64,000 nt of DNA. It comes from Spirosoma sordidisoli (GTDB taxonomy: Bacteria; Bacteroidota; Bacteroidia; Cytophagales; Spirosomataceae). Numbering within the stretch: the first letter of the stretch is position 1; each line of letters opens with the position of its first letter. This document shows positions 42,240 to 51,585 of this stretch, piece after piece. Under the pieces are notes generated by a model that was not told the DNA's origin, did not search any database, and saw only the letters and a program-made list of their open reading frames with translations. Both the position numbers and the translations under genes were made by a program. Location: positions 1 through 64,000 of the forward strand of contig NZ_SBLB01000014.1 of NCBI RefSeq assembly GCF_004138325.1, written 5' to 3'.

Positions 42240-44669
42240 CTACGAATTGCTGCTACGCAAACTCCGCTTCAGTAATTGCGCGTTCAGGGCCACGATGACC
42301 GTACTGGCACTCATCAGTACAGCCCCAATAGCGGGACTAAGCACGAAATTAGGATACAGCACCCCAGCCGCTAAGGGAATGGCGATAACGTTATAGCCCG
42401 TTGCCCAGAATAGGTTCTGAATCATTTTGCGGTACGTGGCCCGGCCAAATTCAACTAAGTTGGTAATGTCAGTGGGTTTGCTATTGACCAAAATAATATC
42501 GGCAGTTTCGGCGGCAACATCGGTGCCGGAGCCAACGGCAATACCCACGTTGGCCTGGGCCAATGCCGGGGCATCGTTCACCCCGTCGCCAGTCATGGCT
42601 ACGAACTGCCCTTTAGCTTGTAAATTTTTCACGATGGTCACTTTCTGGTCGGGCAACACCTCGGCAAAAACGCCATCCAGACCCAGTTCTTTCGCAACGG
42701 CATCGGCCACTTTCTGGTTGTCGCCCGTAGCCATATAGACCTTGATGCCCGCCTGCTGCAACCGCTGCACGGCCTCCTTCGAGTCTTCCCGAATTTTGTC
42801 AGCCAGGGCTACATACCCGGCCAATTGGTCGTCAATCAGCACGAACACGACCGTTTCGGCTCCGCTGCCGTAGGCATCCTGCGGCTGCTCGATGCCTTTT
42901 TCTTTCAAGTAGCCCGGACTTACCACCACCACCTGTCGACCATCTACGGTAGCCGACACGCCCTTACCGGTGATGGACTGGAAGTTTGTGATGGTCGGCA
43001 TAACCAGGTTTCGCTTTTTGGCTTCGCGGACAATGCCCTGGGCGATGGGGTGCTGTGACTGCTGTTCCAGAGCCGCCACCATGCCCAGAAAACCCGCTTC
43101 GTCATCCGTCTTCAGCAGACGAACCCGCGTCACGCCAAACTCGCCTTCCGTGAGCGTACCCGTCTTGTCAAACACCATCGCCGTAATTTTGCGGGCCTCC
43201 TCAAACGCCGTGCGATTGCGAATCAGCAGGCCCTTTTGAGCCGAAATAGCCGTTGAGATGGCGACTACCAGCGGAATAGCAACCCCCAGCGCGTGGGGGC
43301 AGGCCGTAACCATGACCGTGACCATCCGTTCGACGGCGAACGAAACTTCTTTGCCGCTCACCAACCAGATAACCAGTGTCAGCAACCCCACTGACAGCGA
43401 AATCAGCGTCAACCACCCGGCAGCGCGGTCGGCCAGCGTCTGGGTCTGCGACTTGGCACGCTGTGCTTCTTCGACCATTTTAACGACCTTGTTGAGGTAG
43501 CTATCTTCACCTTTGTGCGTGACCCGAATTTTGAGCGAGCCTTCGCCATTAACGGCCCCGGCAATGACTGTGTCATTTATCGCTTTCTGCACGGGTACAC
43601 TTTCACCCGTCAGCATACTTTCATTGACGGCACTATCTCCCTCAACAACGGCCCCATCAGTGGGAATGCGTTCGCCCGGCCGCACCAGCACGACGTCACC
43701 CGGATTCAGGGTATTCACGTTTACGTCGGTGATGGTGCTACCAGCCACTTTGTGGGCATCGGAGGGCAGCATTTGTACAATCAATTCCAACGAATGGGAT
43801 GCCCCAGCCACCGACTTCATCTCTAAGTAATGACCCAGCAGCATGATGTCGATCAGCGTCGCCAGTTCCCAAAAGAAGTCCATTCCCTGTAGCCACCCGA
43901 ACGAGACGGCTACACTGTAGGCATAAGCGGCTGTGATGGCCACGGCGACCAGGGTCATCATTCCAGGTTGCCGGGTACGTAATTCGCCCACCATACCCGT
44001 TAGAAACGGCCATCCACCATATACGTAGATGACCGTTGCCAGCACCACAACGAGCGGTTCGCGGTACGGAAAATCAAGTTGATAACCCACCAACTCCTGA
44101 AACATCATCGACAGGGCGACCACCGGCACCGACAAAATCAGGCAAATCCAGAACCGGCGCAAAAAGTCGGCAATCATGGCTCCGTGGTCATGCCCTCCCG
44201 ATCCGTGTCCCATTTTACTGTGATCCATGCCTGCGTGGCTCATTTGGCTATGATCCATCTTACTGTGATCCATAGACCCGTATTCCATGCCAACGCCACC
44301 TTGATGGTTATTGGGATTCATGGTTCCGCTGTGCCCGTCGTGGCCGATGTGTTGCAGGGCTTGCTGTTCAGCCGGGGCTTCCTCATCGCCGGTCTTTTTC
44401 GGGAGCGTAACGGGATGCGAAGTCATACCCTGTTCTGTATGATGCGCCGAGTCTTTGGCTTCCATGACATGAAATGCCCCAACTTGTGAGATAATACGTT
44501 GTATGTCGGATACAGACGGGTGTTCTTCTACCGTCAGCACCGCTTCTGGCGGATCAACCGTAACCACAACGGCCAGCATTCCGGCCTGTTGACCAAGTGC
44601 TTTCTCTACCGCTTGTGCTTGTTCGGCAGTGGTTAATCCATGGAGCCTATATCGGTGCTGATGGCGCAT
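42240..44669 (-). CDS. copB: P1B-3-type copper ATPase (CopB-like)
   Basis: An 809-residue transporter. The first about 65 residues resemble an HMA fold but lack CxxC (HGLTTAEQAQAVEKALGQQ). Next is a Met/His-rich segment with MDHSKMDHSQMSHAGMDHSK repeats. The membrane part has CPH at residues 457-459 in helix 6, the hallmark of P1B-3 (CopB) pumps, then Asp501 in DKTGTLT, QHPIA and GDGVNDAP. P1B-3 pumps export copper, often Cu(II). ATG 44669 is used, since the longer frame from 44765 would start within the regulon motif at 44754-44763. Confidence 0.92.
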   Translation of the reverse strand: MRHQHRYRLHGLTTAEQAQAVEKALGQQAGMLAVVVTVDPPEAVLTVEEHPSVSDIQRIISQVGAFHVMEAKDSAHHTEQGMTSHPVTLPKKTGDEEAPAEQQALQHIGHDGHSGTMNPNNHQGGVGMEYGSMDHSKMDHSQMSHAGMDHSKMGHGSGGHDHGAMIADFLRRFWICLILSVPVVALSMMFQELVGYQLDFPYREPLVVVLATVIYVYGGWPFLTGMVGELRTRQPGMMTLVAVAITAAYAYSVAVSFGWLQGMDFFWELATLIDIMLLGHYLEMKSVAGASHSLELIVQMLPSDAHKVAGSTITDVNVNTLNPGDVVLVRPGERIPTDGAVVEGDSAVNESMLTGESVPVQKAINDTVIAGAVNGEGSLKIRVTHKGEDSYLNKVVKMVEEAQRAKSQTQTLADRAAGWLTLISLSVGLLTLVIWLVSGKEVSFAVERMVTVMVTACPHALGVAIPLVVAISTAISAQKGLLIRNRTAFEEARKITAMVFDKTGTLTEGEFGVTRVRLLKTDDEAGFLGMVAALEQQSQHPIAQGIVREAKKRNLVMPTITNFQSITGKGVSATVDGRQVVVVSPGYLKEKGIEQPQDAYGSGAETVVFVLIDDQLAGYVALADKIREDSKEAVQRLQQAGIKVYMATGDNQKVADAVAKELGLDGVFAEVLPDQKVTIVKNLQAKGQFVAMTGDGVNDAPALAQANVGIAVGSGTDVAAETADIILVNSKPTDITNLVEFGRATYRKMIQNLFWATGYNVIAIPLAAGVLYPNFVLSPAIGAVLMSASTVIVALNAQLLKRSLRSSNS

Positions 44670-44753
44670 AGCGGGAGAGGTTTGTTGTGTCAGGCTAACC
44701 CTAAATAGTGCGTTCCGGTTTATTGATTCCCTCAATCTGAACCACTTCCAAAA

Positions 44754-44813
44754 ATTTTGTAACAAGCGTAAGGCAATCTTGCAAGTAAAACCAGGCCATC
44801 TCGAATAGCTTTG
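44754..44813 (+). promoter_or_regulatory. Copper-regulon motif before AraC regulator 3
   Basis: Half-sites ATTTTGTAAC (44754-44763) and ATCTTGCAAG (44776-44785) are 22 bp apart. The -7 box TAGCTTTG lies at 44806-44813, its TTTG 34 bp from half-site 2. The regulator's ATG is 49 bp beyond. The half-sites are nearly palindromic and could also be read from copB's side, but no -7 box is seen there. Confidence 0.68.
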
Positions 44814-44861
44814 CTGCCTTTATTGTTGTTTATACGAAGTGAATGAACCGATGTACCCTCT

Positions 44862-45464
44862 ATGATAACGCGTAGCCAGCCTTTACCAACCAACGAAACA
44901 CCACTCGCGATCCGGGGCATGGTCTGTGCCCGGTGTATGGATGTGGTTCGGCAGGAACTGGAAGACTTGGGCTGGGAAGTAACCCAGATGCGACTGGGGC
45001 ACGTGCAGGTACGTGGTCAGGTATCCCCGGACGAGTTGGCCCGGATTCAGGTCACTTTGGAAAAACAAGGCTTTTCATTGGTGTCGGACGCTAAAGTGAC
45101 GCTTGTACAACGTATTAAAACCCTCGTTGAGCAGACGCTGAACCGTGATGATTTAAGTGAGCGTAAAATCAGGTTTTCTGATTTTCTCGCTACCGAACTG
45201 AGCATGAGTTATGATAAGCTGAGTGCCCTTTTTTCGGCCAGCGAGGGCCAAACGCTCGAACGATACGTGATTGAACGGCGGTTGGATAAGGTCAAAGAAC
45301 GCTTAGTGTACAGTGATCTGTCACTAAGCGAGATAGCGCATCAGACGGGGTATAGCAGCGTCCCTCATTTGTCGAACCAGTTTAAACGGCTGACAGGTCT
45401 CTCCCCGACCTTTTTCCGCACCGTTCGGCGCGATAAACAGGCCCTCCAGCAGCAGACAGGGTAA
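44862..45464 (+). CDS. HMA-AraC transcription regulator 3
   Basis: A 200-residue paralog of the regulator at 25695. The N-terminal HMA-like domain has RGMVCARCMDVVRQELEDLG (Cys22, Cys25), followed by WEVTQMRLGHVQVRG. The AraC domain contains SLSEIAHQTGYSSVPHLSNQFKRLTG. Its own promoter carries the bipartite motif, which suggests autoregulation, and it sits between copB and copA. It is the best candidate to sense copper and activate the regulon. Homologous HMA-AraC proteins occur widely in Bacteroidota. I know of no experimental study. Confidence 0.87.
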   Translation: MITRSQPLPTNETPLAIRGMVCARCMDVVRQELEDLGWEVTQMRLGHVQVRGQVSPDELARIQVTLEKQGFSLVSDAKVTLVQRIKTLVEQTLNRDDLSERKIRFSDFLATELSMSYDKLSALFSASEGQTLERYVIERRLDKVKERLVYSDLSLSEIAHQTGYSSVPHLSNQFKRLTGLSPTFFRTVRRDKQALQQQTG

Positions 45465-45467
45465 TCA

Positions 45468-45527
45468 ATTTTACAAGCTAAATGGGCAATTGTGTAACGC
45501 TTCCGGGGCGAAGCCGAACGAACTTTG
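45468..45527 (+). promoter_or_regulatory. Copper-regulon motif before copA
   Basis: Half-sites ATTTTACAAG (45468-45477) and ATTGTGTAAC (45489-45498) are 21 bp apart, with -7-like GAACTTTG (45520-45527) 35 bp from half-site 2 start to TTTG. Both half-sites are identical to those before the chaperone gene at 27351. Confidence 0.75.
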
Positions 45528-45554
45528 CCGTATAAAATCAGTCACCAAAACAGT

Positions 45555-47819
45555 ATGAATACGCCAACTATCGCCCCGGAGAAGCCCGTTCGATCAGCGG
45601 GAGCTATCACCCGCCAAACGTTCCCGGTGCTGGAAATGACCTGCGCGGCCTGCGCCGTGAGCGTCGAGTCGATGCTCAACAATACGCCTGGCGTTGCCAA
45701 AGCCGCCGTAAATTATGCGAACCAGTCGGCTACCGTCGATTATAATCCAAAGGCCATCACGCCCCAGGGTATGCAACAGGTGCTACAGTCGATTGGCTAT
45801 GATCTGGTTGTGGATGTGGAAGACCCGCAAGCTGTACAGCAGGAAGCCCAGCAACGGCATTATGAGGCTGTTAAGCAGCGTACCCTCTGGGCAGGTATTC
45901 TGTCGGTTCCGGTGGTCATCATCGGTATGTTCTTCATGAATGCACCCTTTGCCAACTATATCATGATGGCTCTTTCAGCCCCGGTGGTGTTCTGGCTGGG
46001 TCGGTCGTATTTTATCAACGCCTGGAAACAGGCGCGGCACGGCAAGGCCAATATGGATACGCTCGTAGCCCTATCAACGGGTATTGCCTTTCTGTTCAGC
46101 GCATTCAATACGCTCTACCCGGAGTTCTGGCACAGCCGGGGGCTGCATCCACACGTCTATTTTGAAGCGGCTGCGGTGGTTATTGCGTTCATCTCGCTGG
46201 GCAAGCTGCTCGAAGAGCGGGCCAAGTCGAATACATCCTCGGCACTGAAGAAACTGATGGGCCTCCAGCCCAAAACGGTTCGGGTTATCGAAGACAATAC
46301 GGAACGCGACGTGCCGATTGCGTCGGTCAGGGTAGGCCAGTTGCTCCTGGTGCGGCCCGGGGAGAAAATTCCGGTGGACGGCAGGGTTGAATCCGGCCAG
46401 TCCTATGTGGATGAAAGTATGATTTCGGGGGAGCCGGTGCCCGTTAACAAGCAGGCGGGCGAAGCGGTCTTTGCCGGTACGATCAATCAGAAAGGCTCAT
46501 TTCGTTTCCGGGCGGACAAAGTGGGGGGCGATACCATTCTGGCGCAAATTATCCGTATGGTTCAGGAAGCCCAGGGCAGCAAGGCTCCGGTGCAGAAATT
46601 GGTCGATAAAATTGCCGGCATTTTTGTGCCGGTTGTGATTGGTATCGCTCTGTTAACGTTCGCGGCCTGGATGCTTTTCGGGGGTGAGAACGCCTTTACT
46701 CATGCCCTGCTGACTTCGGTGACAGTGCTGGTCATCGCCTGTCCCTGTGCATTGGGGCTGGCGACACCTACCGCCATTATGGTTGGGGTAGGCAAGGGAG
46801 CCGAAAACAACATACTCATCAAAGACGCGGAAAGTCTGGAACTTGGCTACAAAGTCAACGCGGTCATTCTGGATAAAACAGGCACCATCACCGAGGGGAA
46901 ACCAACCGTAACGGATCTGGCCTGGCAGGTTAGCGAAGTTGAGGTAGCCCGTTTATCGCCTGTACTCTACGCGCTCGAAGCTCAGTCGGAACATCCTTTG
47001 GCTCAGGCCGTTGTTGATCGATTGAAACAGGCGGGTGTCGGGGGCCTTTCCCTTGATGGTTTTGAAAGCCTTACGGGGCAGGGAATAACGGGCCGATATA
47101 ACGGGCAAACCTACTCGGTTGGCAATCGCCGACTGATAGCCGAGCAGGGCCAGTTAGATCAACTAACAAAAGTGAATGGTCTGGTCAGTCGCTGGCAGGA
47201 CGAAGCGAAAACGGTCGTTTATTTTGCGGATGAAGCACGCATCCTGGCGATTCTGGCGATTGCCGACCCCGTGAAGCAAACCTCCCGCGAAGCTATTCAC
47301 ACATTACGAAAGCGGGGAATTGCTGTGTACATGATGACCGGCGACAACAAACAAACCGCTCAGGCAGTGGCAAAGGCAGTGGGCGTTAGCGACTACCGGG
47401 CCGAGGCCCTGCCCACCGATAAAGCGGCCTTTGTGAAGGAGTTACAGGCGCAGGGTAAGGTCGTTGCGATGATTGGCGACGGTATCAATGATTCGCAGGC
47501 ACTGGCACAGGCCGACGTAAGCATTGCGATGGGACGGGGGTCAGATATTGCCATGGACGTAGCCAAGATGACGCTCATCACGTCTGACCTGAACAGCGTA
47601 CCCAAAGCCCTCCAACTCTCGAAGAAAACGGTACAGGCCATTCGGCAAAACCTGTTCTGGGCGTTCATTTATAACCTCATCGGCATTCCGATTGCTGCCG
47701 GGCTACTATATCCTATCAACGGATTCCTGCTCAACCCGATGATTGCTGGTGCGGCAATGGCCCTGAGTTCCGTATCTGTCGTGACCAACAGTTTGCGGTT
47801 GCGTTCGGCAAAACTGTAA
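45555..47819 (+). CDS. copA: P1B-1 copper-exporting ATPase (CopA)
   Basis: The 754-residue pump begins with one HMA domain ([14 protein letters not shown], Cys30 and Cys33). The membrane part has [11 protein letters not shown] (CPC at residues 396-398), Asp440 in [15 protein letters not shown] and [10 protein letters not shown]. The last helices ([16 protein letters not shown] and [20 protein letters not shown]-type) carry the YN and MxxS residues of Cu(I) P1B-1 pumps. It exports Cu(I) from the cytoplasm and is a main target of the regulon, with the motif 28 bp upstream of the start region. ATG 45555 is used rather than the TTG at 45525. Confidence 0.94.
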   Translation: MNTPTIAPEKPVRSAGAITRQTFPVLEMTCAACAVSVESMLNNTPGVAKAAVNYANQSATVDYNPKAITPQGMQQVLQSIGYDLVVDVEDPQAVQQEAQQRHYEAVKQRTLWAGILSVPVVIIGMFFMNAPFANYIMMALSAPVVFWLGRSYFINAWKQARHGKANMDTLVALSTGIAFLFSAFNTLYPEFWHSRGLHPHVYFEAAAVVIAFISLGKLLEERAKSNTSSALKKLMGLQPKTVRVIEDNTERDVPIASVRVGQLLLVRPGEKIPVDGRVESGQSYVDESMISGEPVPVNKQAGEAVFAGTINQKGSFRFRADKVGGDTILAQIIRMVQEAQGSKAPVQKLVDKIAGIFVPVVIGIALLTFAAWMLFGGENAFTHALLTSVTVLVIACPCALGLATPTAIMVGVGKGAENNILIKDAESLELGYKVNAVILDKTGTITEGKPTVTDLAWQVSEVEVARLSPVLYALEAQSEHPLAQAVVDRLKQAGVGGLSLDGFESLTGQGITGRYNGQTYSVGNRRLIAEQGQLDQLTKVNGLVSRWQDEAKTVVYFADEARILAILAIADPVKQTSREAIHTLRKRGIAVYMMTGDNKQTAQAVAKAVGVSDYRAEALPTDKAAFVKELQAQGKVVAMIGDGINDSQALAQADVSIAMGRGSDIAMDVAKMTLITSDLNSVPKALQLSKKTVQAIRQNLFWAFIYNLIGIPIAAGLLYPINGFLLNPMIAGAAMALSSVSVVTNSLRLRSAKL

Positions 47820-47920
47820 GCAGTTTGGCTGGTTTTAAAGCGGAGCCAATACTATACCCGTAACGACGCGGGGCGGCCCACGGTCCGCCGTTGCGGTGCC
47901 GTCCGACCTGATTTCCAAAA

Positions 47921-47983
47921 GTTTTGCAACAAGTCAGCCAAATCTTATAAACGTCTCCGACATCCAAAGGGGCATCTTATAAG
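47921..47983 (+). promoter_or_regulatory. Copper-regulon motif with a third half-site, before a DUF305 gene
   Basis: Half-sites GTTTTGCAAC (47921-47930) and ATCTTATAAA (47942-47951) are 21 bp apart. A third, ATCTTATAAG, is at 47974-47983 (32 bp further). No clear TAnnTTTG box follows. ATG 48011 is 28 bp from the third half-site. Confidence 0.58.
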
Positions 47984-48010
47984 TTATAGTATTACTCAAC
48001 GAACCAAACT

Positions 48011-48538
48011 ATGGAAGCGCACACGCAACACACGGGACACGCCCAATCTTCTCAAACCGGTCATGCTATGTCCAATCATGGGGCGGCTAACGGGCAACCT
48101 TACGGAAAGTTGGCTATCATGGGTGTTCTATCTTTTATTTCCATGTACGTGCTGATGTATTCGATGGTTGATCGGTTTGCCAACGTGATCCCGAACGTCA
48201 ATCAGTTGTATATGGCGGGCCTGATGACCATGCCAATGCTGATTATCGAAGTCCTGCTGATGTCATCCATGTACATGGACAAACGACGGAATGCACTCGT
48301 TATCGCCGTCAGTGCCGTTGCGCTTGTCGGATTCTTTTTGCTGATCCGTCAACAGGGTTTTGTTGGGGACAAAGAATTCGCTAAGTCCATGATTCCGCAC
48401 CATGCTGCGGCTATTCTGATGGCTAAAGAAGCGAAGCTGACAGACCCTGAGCTGCAAAAGCTTCAGCAGGATATTATCACGGCCCAGGAGAAGGAAATTA
48501 AACAAATGAAGGATAAGCTGGCCGAGTTAAATAAATAG
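48011..48538 (+). CDS. DUF305 membrane protein
   Basis: A 175-residue protein with a His-rich N-terminus (MEAHTQHTGHAQSSQTGHAM), three membrane helices (LAIMGVLSFISMYVLMYSMV; LMTMPMLIIEVLLMSSM; LVIAVSAVALVGFFLLI) and a DUF305-type C-terminus: FAKSMIPHHAAAILMAKEAK and QQDIITAQEKEIKQMKDKL. The IPHHAAAI motif is the DUF305 His pair, likely a metal site. It is directly downstream of a bipartite motif, so it is likely induced with copA. Confidence 0.8.
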   Translation: MEAHTQHTGHAQSSQTGHAMSNHGAANGQPYGKLAIMGVLSFISMYVLMYSMVDRFANVIPNVNQLYMAGLMTMPMLIIEVLLMSSMYMDKRRNALVIAVSAVALVGFFLLIRQQGFVGDKEFAKSMIPHHAAAILMAKEAKLTDPELQKLQQDIITAQEKEIKQMKDKLAELNK

Positions 48539-48570
48539 TGCGTAACGACTTTGTGGGCCTAAGTCCAAAA

Positions 48571-48632
48571 GTTTCACAATACCACTGGTCAATCTTACAA
48601 GCGGCTCTTCCATCCGGCAGGGCTGCTTTTTG
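48571..48632 (+). promoter_or_regulatory. Copper-regulon motif before the Met-rich multicopper oxidase
   Basis: Half-sites GTTTCACAAT (48571-48580) and ATCTTACAAG (48592-48601) are 21 bp apart. The nearest TTTG is at 48629-48632, 37 bp from half-site 2, slightly more than in the others. Confidence 0.6.
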
Positions 48633-48664
48633 GTTTTATTAATATAGATGCATTTGGTACGACA

Positions 48665-51532
48665 ATGATGAAAAACACTTTTTTTGCGACGTTAAGTCTG
48701 CTGATGCTGCTACAAACAGCCAGTTATGGGCAACACCAGCAGCATACGATGTCCGCTGACGATCAGGCAGCCAAGCCACCTGCCAATCCCGACAAATCCA
48801 ACTTTCCGGTCGTTAAAACATCTCTGCCCGTTTCCCGGCCCCAGGCTCTTGCAAAGGTGAAACCCACCGGTAAGCGGGTCGAATATGATCTCACCATTGA
48901 TGAGCAGACGGTGAACATTACGGGCAAGCCGAAGAAGGCCATGACTATTAATGGGGGTATTCCCGGCCCGACGATGCGGTTTACCGAAGGCGATGTAGCC
49001 GTTATTCGGGTACACAACAAATTAAAAACCGAAACCTCGCTGCACTGGCACGGCATATTACTCCCCAACAAACAGGATGGCGTTTCGTATCTGAATACCC
49101 CTCCGATTCATGCGGGTGACACCTATACGTTCGAGTACCCGCTGGTTCAGTCCGGCACGTACTGGTTTCACTCGCACACGCGCTACCAGGAGCAGGTAGG
49201 GGTGTACGGCTCCATTGCCATCCAGCCCCAGCAAATTACCCACAAGGTAGATCATGACCTGGTGCTGTTGCTGTCGGATTGGACGAATGAGAATCCGGCG
49301 TACATTCTGAAAAACCTGAAACGGCGTAACGAATGGTACTCCATCAAAAAAAACAATGTCCAGTCACTCAACCGCATTATTCAGCACAAGGCGGTGGGTG
49401 CGTACCTGCGGCAGTCGATGATGAAGATGGCCCCGATGGATATATCGGATGTGTACTACGACCGGTTCTTAATTAATGGAAAAGACACCGTGCGTTACCC
49501 GGAAATCAAAGCGGGCCAAACCGTTCGGCTGCGGGTTATAAACGCCAGTGCATCCACCTATTTTCACGTCAACTACGCCGGTGGCCCTATGAAACTGATT
49601 TCCGCCGATGGGCTGGACGTGCAGCCGGTAGACGTTGACCGGCGGCTGATTGCCATTGCCGAGACCTACGATTTTATTGTCACCGTACCGAAAGGCGGAG
49701 CTTTTGAAGTGCGGGCCACTGCTCAGGATGGGTCTGGCTACGCAACGGCCTTGCTCGGAAATGGCCCGGCGAAGTACGCTCCGACGGTTCCCCGCCCCGA
49801 TCTCTACAAGTTAACGGCCAATATGAGCCAAATGGGAGGCATGGGCATGGGTACAATGAATATGGGGAAAACCGACACGACTGCTCAGGCCAACGTGGAC
49901 ATGAACGGCCCCATGATGCACGATAGGCCCGGCATGTCGGGTGGCAACATGAACAAGGCGACGGTCAACCCGGCTAAAGCCGGTAAGGCGGAGTCCGCTA
50001 TGGGTCAAATGGATCATAGCCAAATGGATATGGGACAGGGTAAACCAGCAAAACCGGCCCCTGCTACGCCTAAAAAGCCCAATTCGATGGCCGGCATGGG
50101 CAATATGGCCGGAATGGACCACAGCAAGATGGATATGGGTGCAAAGTCCTCAGCAAAGAGGTCGGCTTCGACAAAAAAGGCTTCTAAGCCAAAGCCAACG
50201 AAAGCGGCCGGCTCAATGGCGGGTATGAAGATGGGTGGTATGAACATGGATATGGCCGGCATGAACTCGAGTAAAGACGGCAAAATGGACATGACGGGGA
50301 TGGACCACGGGCAGATGAATCAATCATCCATGCCCGGTATGGATCATAGTAAAATGTCCATAAAAATGGATTCAATGCCCGCTAAGAAGACAGACAGCAA
50401 AAAGCCGGATTCGATGGCTGGCATGGATCACAGCAAGATGAATATGGGTGGCAAGCCCGGCGATATGGCCGGGATGCAGGGAATGAAGCCCGGGGACGGG
50501 GGGATGGCCGGCATGAGCATGATGGACGAGCAGAATACCATCGACTATAGCATTCTCAAATCGCCCGAACCCATTGTGTTTCCCACCAACCACCCGATTC
50601 GGGAAATTCCGCTGACTCTGACGGGAAATATGTTTCGCTACATCTGGGGCTTCAATGGCCAACCCATGTCGCGGGCGGATATGATCCAGATTCGGCGGGG
50701 TGAAATCGTGCGTATCCGCATGATAAACAACACCATGATGATGCACCCCATTCACCTGCACGGGCATTATTTCCGGGTGCTGAACGGGCAGGGGCAGTAC
50801 TCGCCCCTGAAGCATACGGTTAACGTATCACCCATGGAGAGCGTCACGATTGAGTTTATGGCCGATGATGAGAAAGACTGGTTTTTTCACTGCCACCTGC
50901 TCTATCATATGCTCAGTGGCATGGCCCGCGTGGTCAGCTATGGCGACAAACCAGACTCCTCGATTGCCAACATCCAGAAGCAGCACCTGCGCGAAATGCG
51001 CGACAATCAGCCGTTTGTCTGGGGTTTCCTGCAACCCGGTTATCCAATCAACTACTTTAATCTGAACGTTTCCAACAACAAAAATGCTATCGTTGCCGGG
51101 GGCGATCACGACTGGCGCACGAACCGGTTCGAGTTCGACTTAGACTATGAACGATACCTCGGCGATTGGCTCCGCGTATTTGCCGGGATTGACGGCGGTA
51201 ATGAAGAGTTTCTGCGCCGGATACGACCCGAAGATGGGATACCCACCGACCGGCGCATCGTCCGGGCTGTGGCCGGTATTCGGTATATGCTGCCGTTTCT
51301 GATTCAATCGGAAGTAAAACTCGATACGCGCGGTAACGTCCGGTTCCAGCTCAATGGGCAGCAAATGTTGTTTCCCCGCTTAGATTTCCAGTATCAAACG
51401 CAGTGGTTAGTGGGTAGCTACGTGCGGGCGCACGTTGAGTTGCAGTACACCGTCACCAAAAATCTGTTTCTTCATACGGATTACGATACCCGGTACAAAG
51501 CCTTTGGCGGTGGATTGGGATACAATTTCTGA
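48665..51532 (+). CDS. CopA/PcoA-type multicopper oxidase with Met-rich insert and PcoB-like tail
   Basis: The 955-residue exported protein (signal FFATLSLLMLLQTASYGQ) has cupredoxin domains with copper ligands LHWHGILLPNKQDGV, WFHSHTRYQEQ, MMHPIHLHGHYFRVL and FFHCHLLYHMLSGM. A Met/His-rich block of about 250 residues lies between them, with repeats such as MDHSKM, MAGM and GMDHGQMN. After about residue 790 there is a segment not found in plain oxidases: RTNRFEFDLDYERYLGDWL, VAGIRYMLPFLIQSEVKLD, and WLVGSYVRAHVELQY, ending FGGGLGYNF, which resembles PcoB/CopB outer-membrane strands. This is likely a copper oxidase tethered to, or acting with, an outer-membrane barrel. Confidence 0.88.
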   Translation: MMKNTFFATLSLLMLLQTASYGQHQQHTMSADDQAAKPPANPDKSNFPVVKTSLPVSRPQALAKVKPTGKRVEYDLTIDEQTVNITGKPKKAMTINGGIPGPTMRFTEGDVAVIRVHNKLKTETSLHWHGILLPNKQDGVSYLNTPPIHAGDTYTFEYPLVQSGTYWFHSHTRYQEQVGVYGSIAIQPQQITHKVDHDLVLLLSDWTNENPAYILKNLKRRNEWYSIKKNNVQSLNRIIQHKAVGAYLRQSMMKMAPMDISDVYYDRFLINGKDTVRYPEIKAGQTVRLRVINASASTYFHVNYAGGPMKLISADGLDVQPVDVDRRLIAIAETYDFIVTVPKGGAFEVRATAQDGSGYATALLGNGPAKYAPTVPRPDLYKLTANMSQMGGMGMGTMNMGKTDTTAQANVDMNGPMMHDRPGMSGGNMNKATVNPAKAGKAESAMGQMDHSQMDMGQGKPAKPAPATPKKPNSMAGMGNMAGMDHSKMDMGAKSSAKRSASTKKASKPKPTKAAGSMAGMKMGGMNMDMAGMNSSKDGKMDMTGMDHGQMNQSSMPGMDHSKMSIKMDSMPAKKTDSKKPDSMAGMDHSKMNMGGKPGDMAGMQGMKPGDGGMAGMSMMDEQNTIDYSILKSPEPIVFPTNHPIREIPLTLTGNMFRYIWGFNGQPMSRADMIQIRRGEIVRIRMINNTMMMHPIHLHGHYFRVLNGQGQYSPLKHTVNVSPMESVTIEFMADDEKDWFFHCHLLYHMLSGMARVVSYGDKPDSSIANIQKQHLREMRDNQPFVWGFLQPGYPINYFNLNVSNNKNAIVAGGDHDWRTNRFEFDLDYERYLGDWLRVFAGIDGGNEEFLRRIRPEDGIPTDRRIVRAVAGIRYMLPFLIQSEVKLDTRGNVRFQLNGQQMLFPRLDFQYQTQWLVGSYVRAHVELQYTVTKNLFLHTDYDTRYKAFGGGLGYNF

Positions 51533-51585
51533 TCGGACAATCTCCGCTGGTGCCAGGATATACGATCATTTTCCTGCAATAGTAT

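Noticed and set aside
49800-50560. Repeated GGCATG/ATGGACCAC-like DNA within the oxidase gene
   Set aside because: It is explained by the Met/His/Asp repeats of the encoded protein and is not a separate DNA repeat element.
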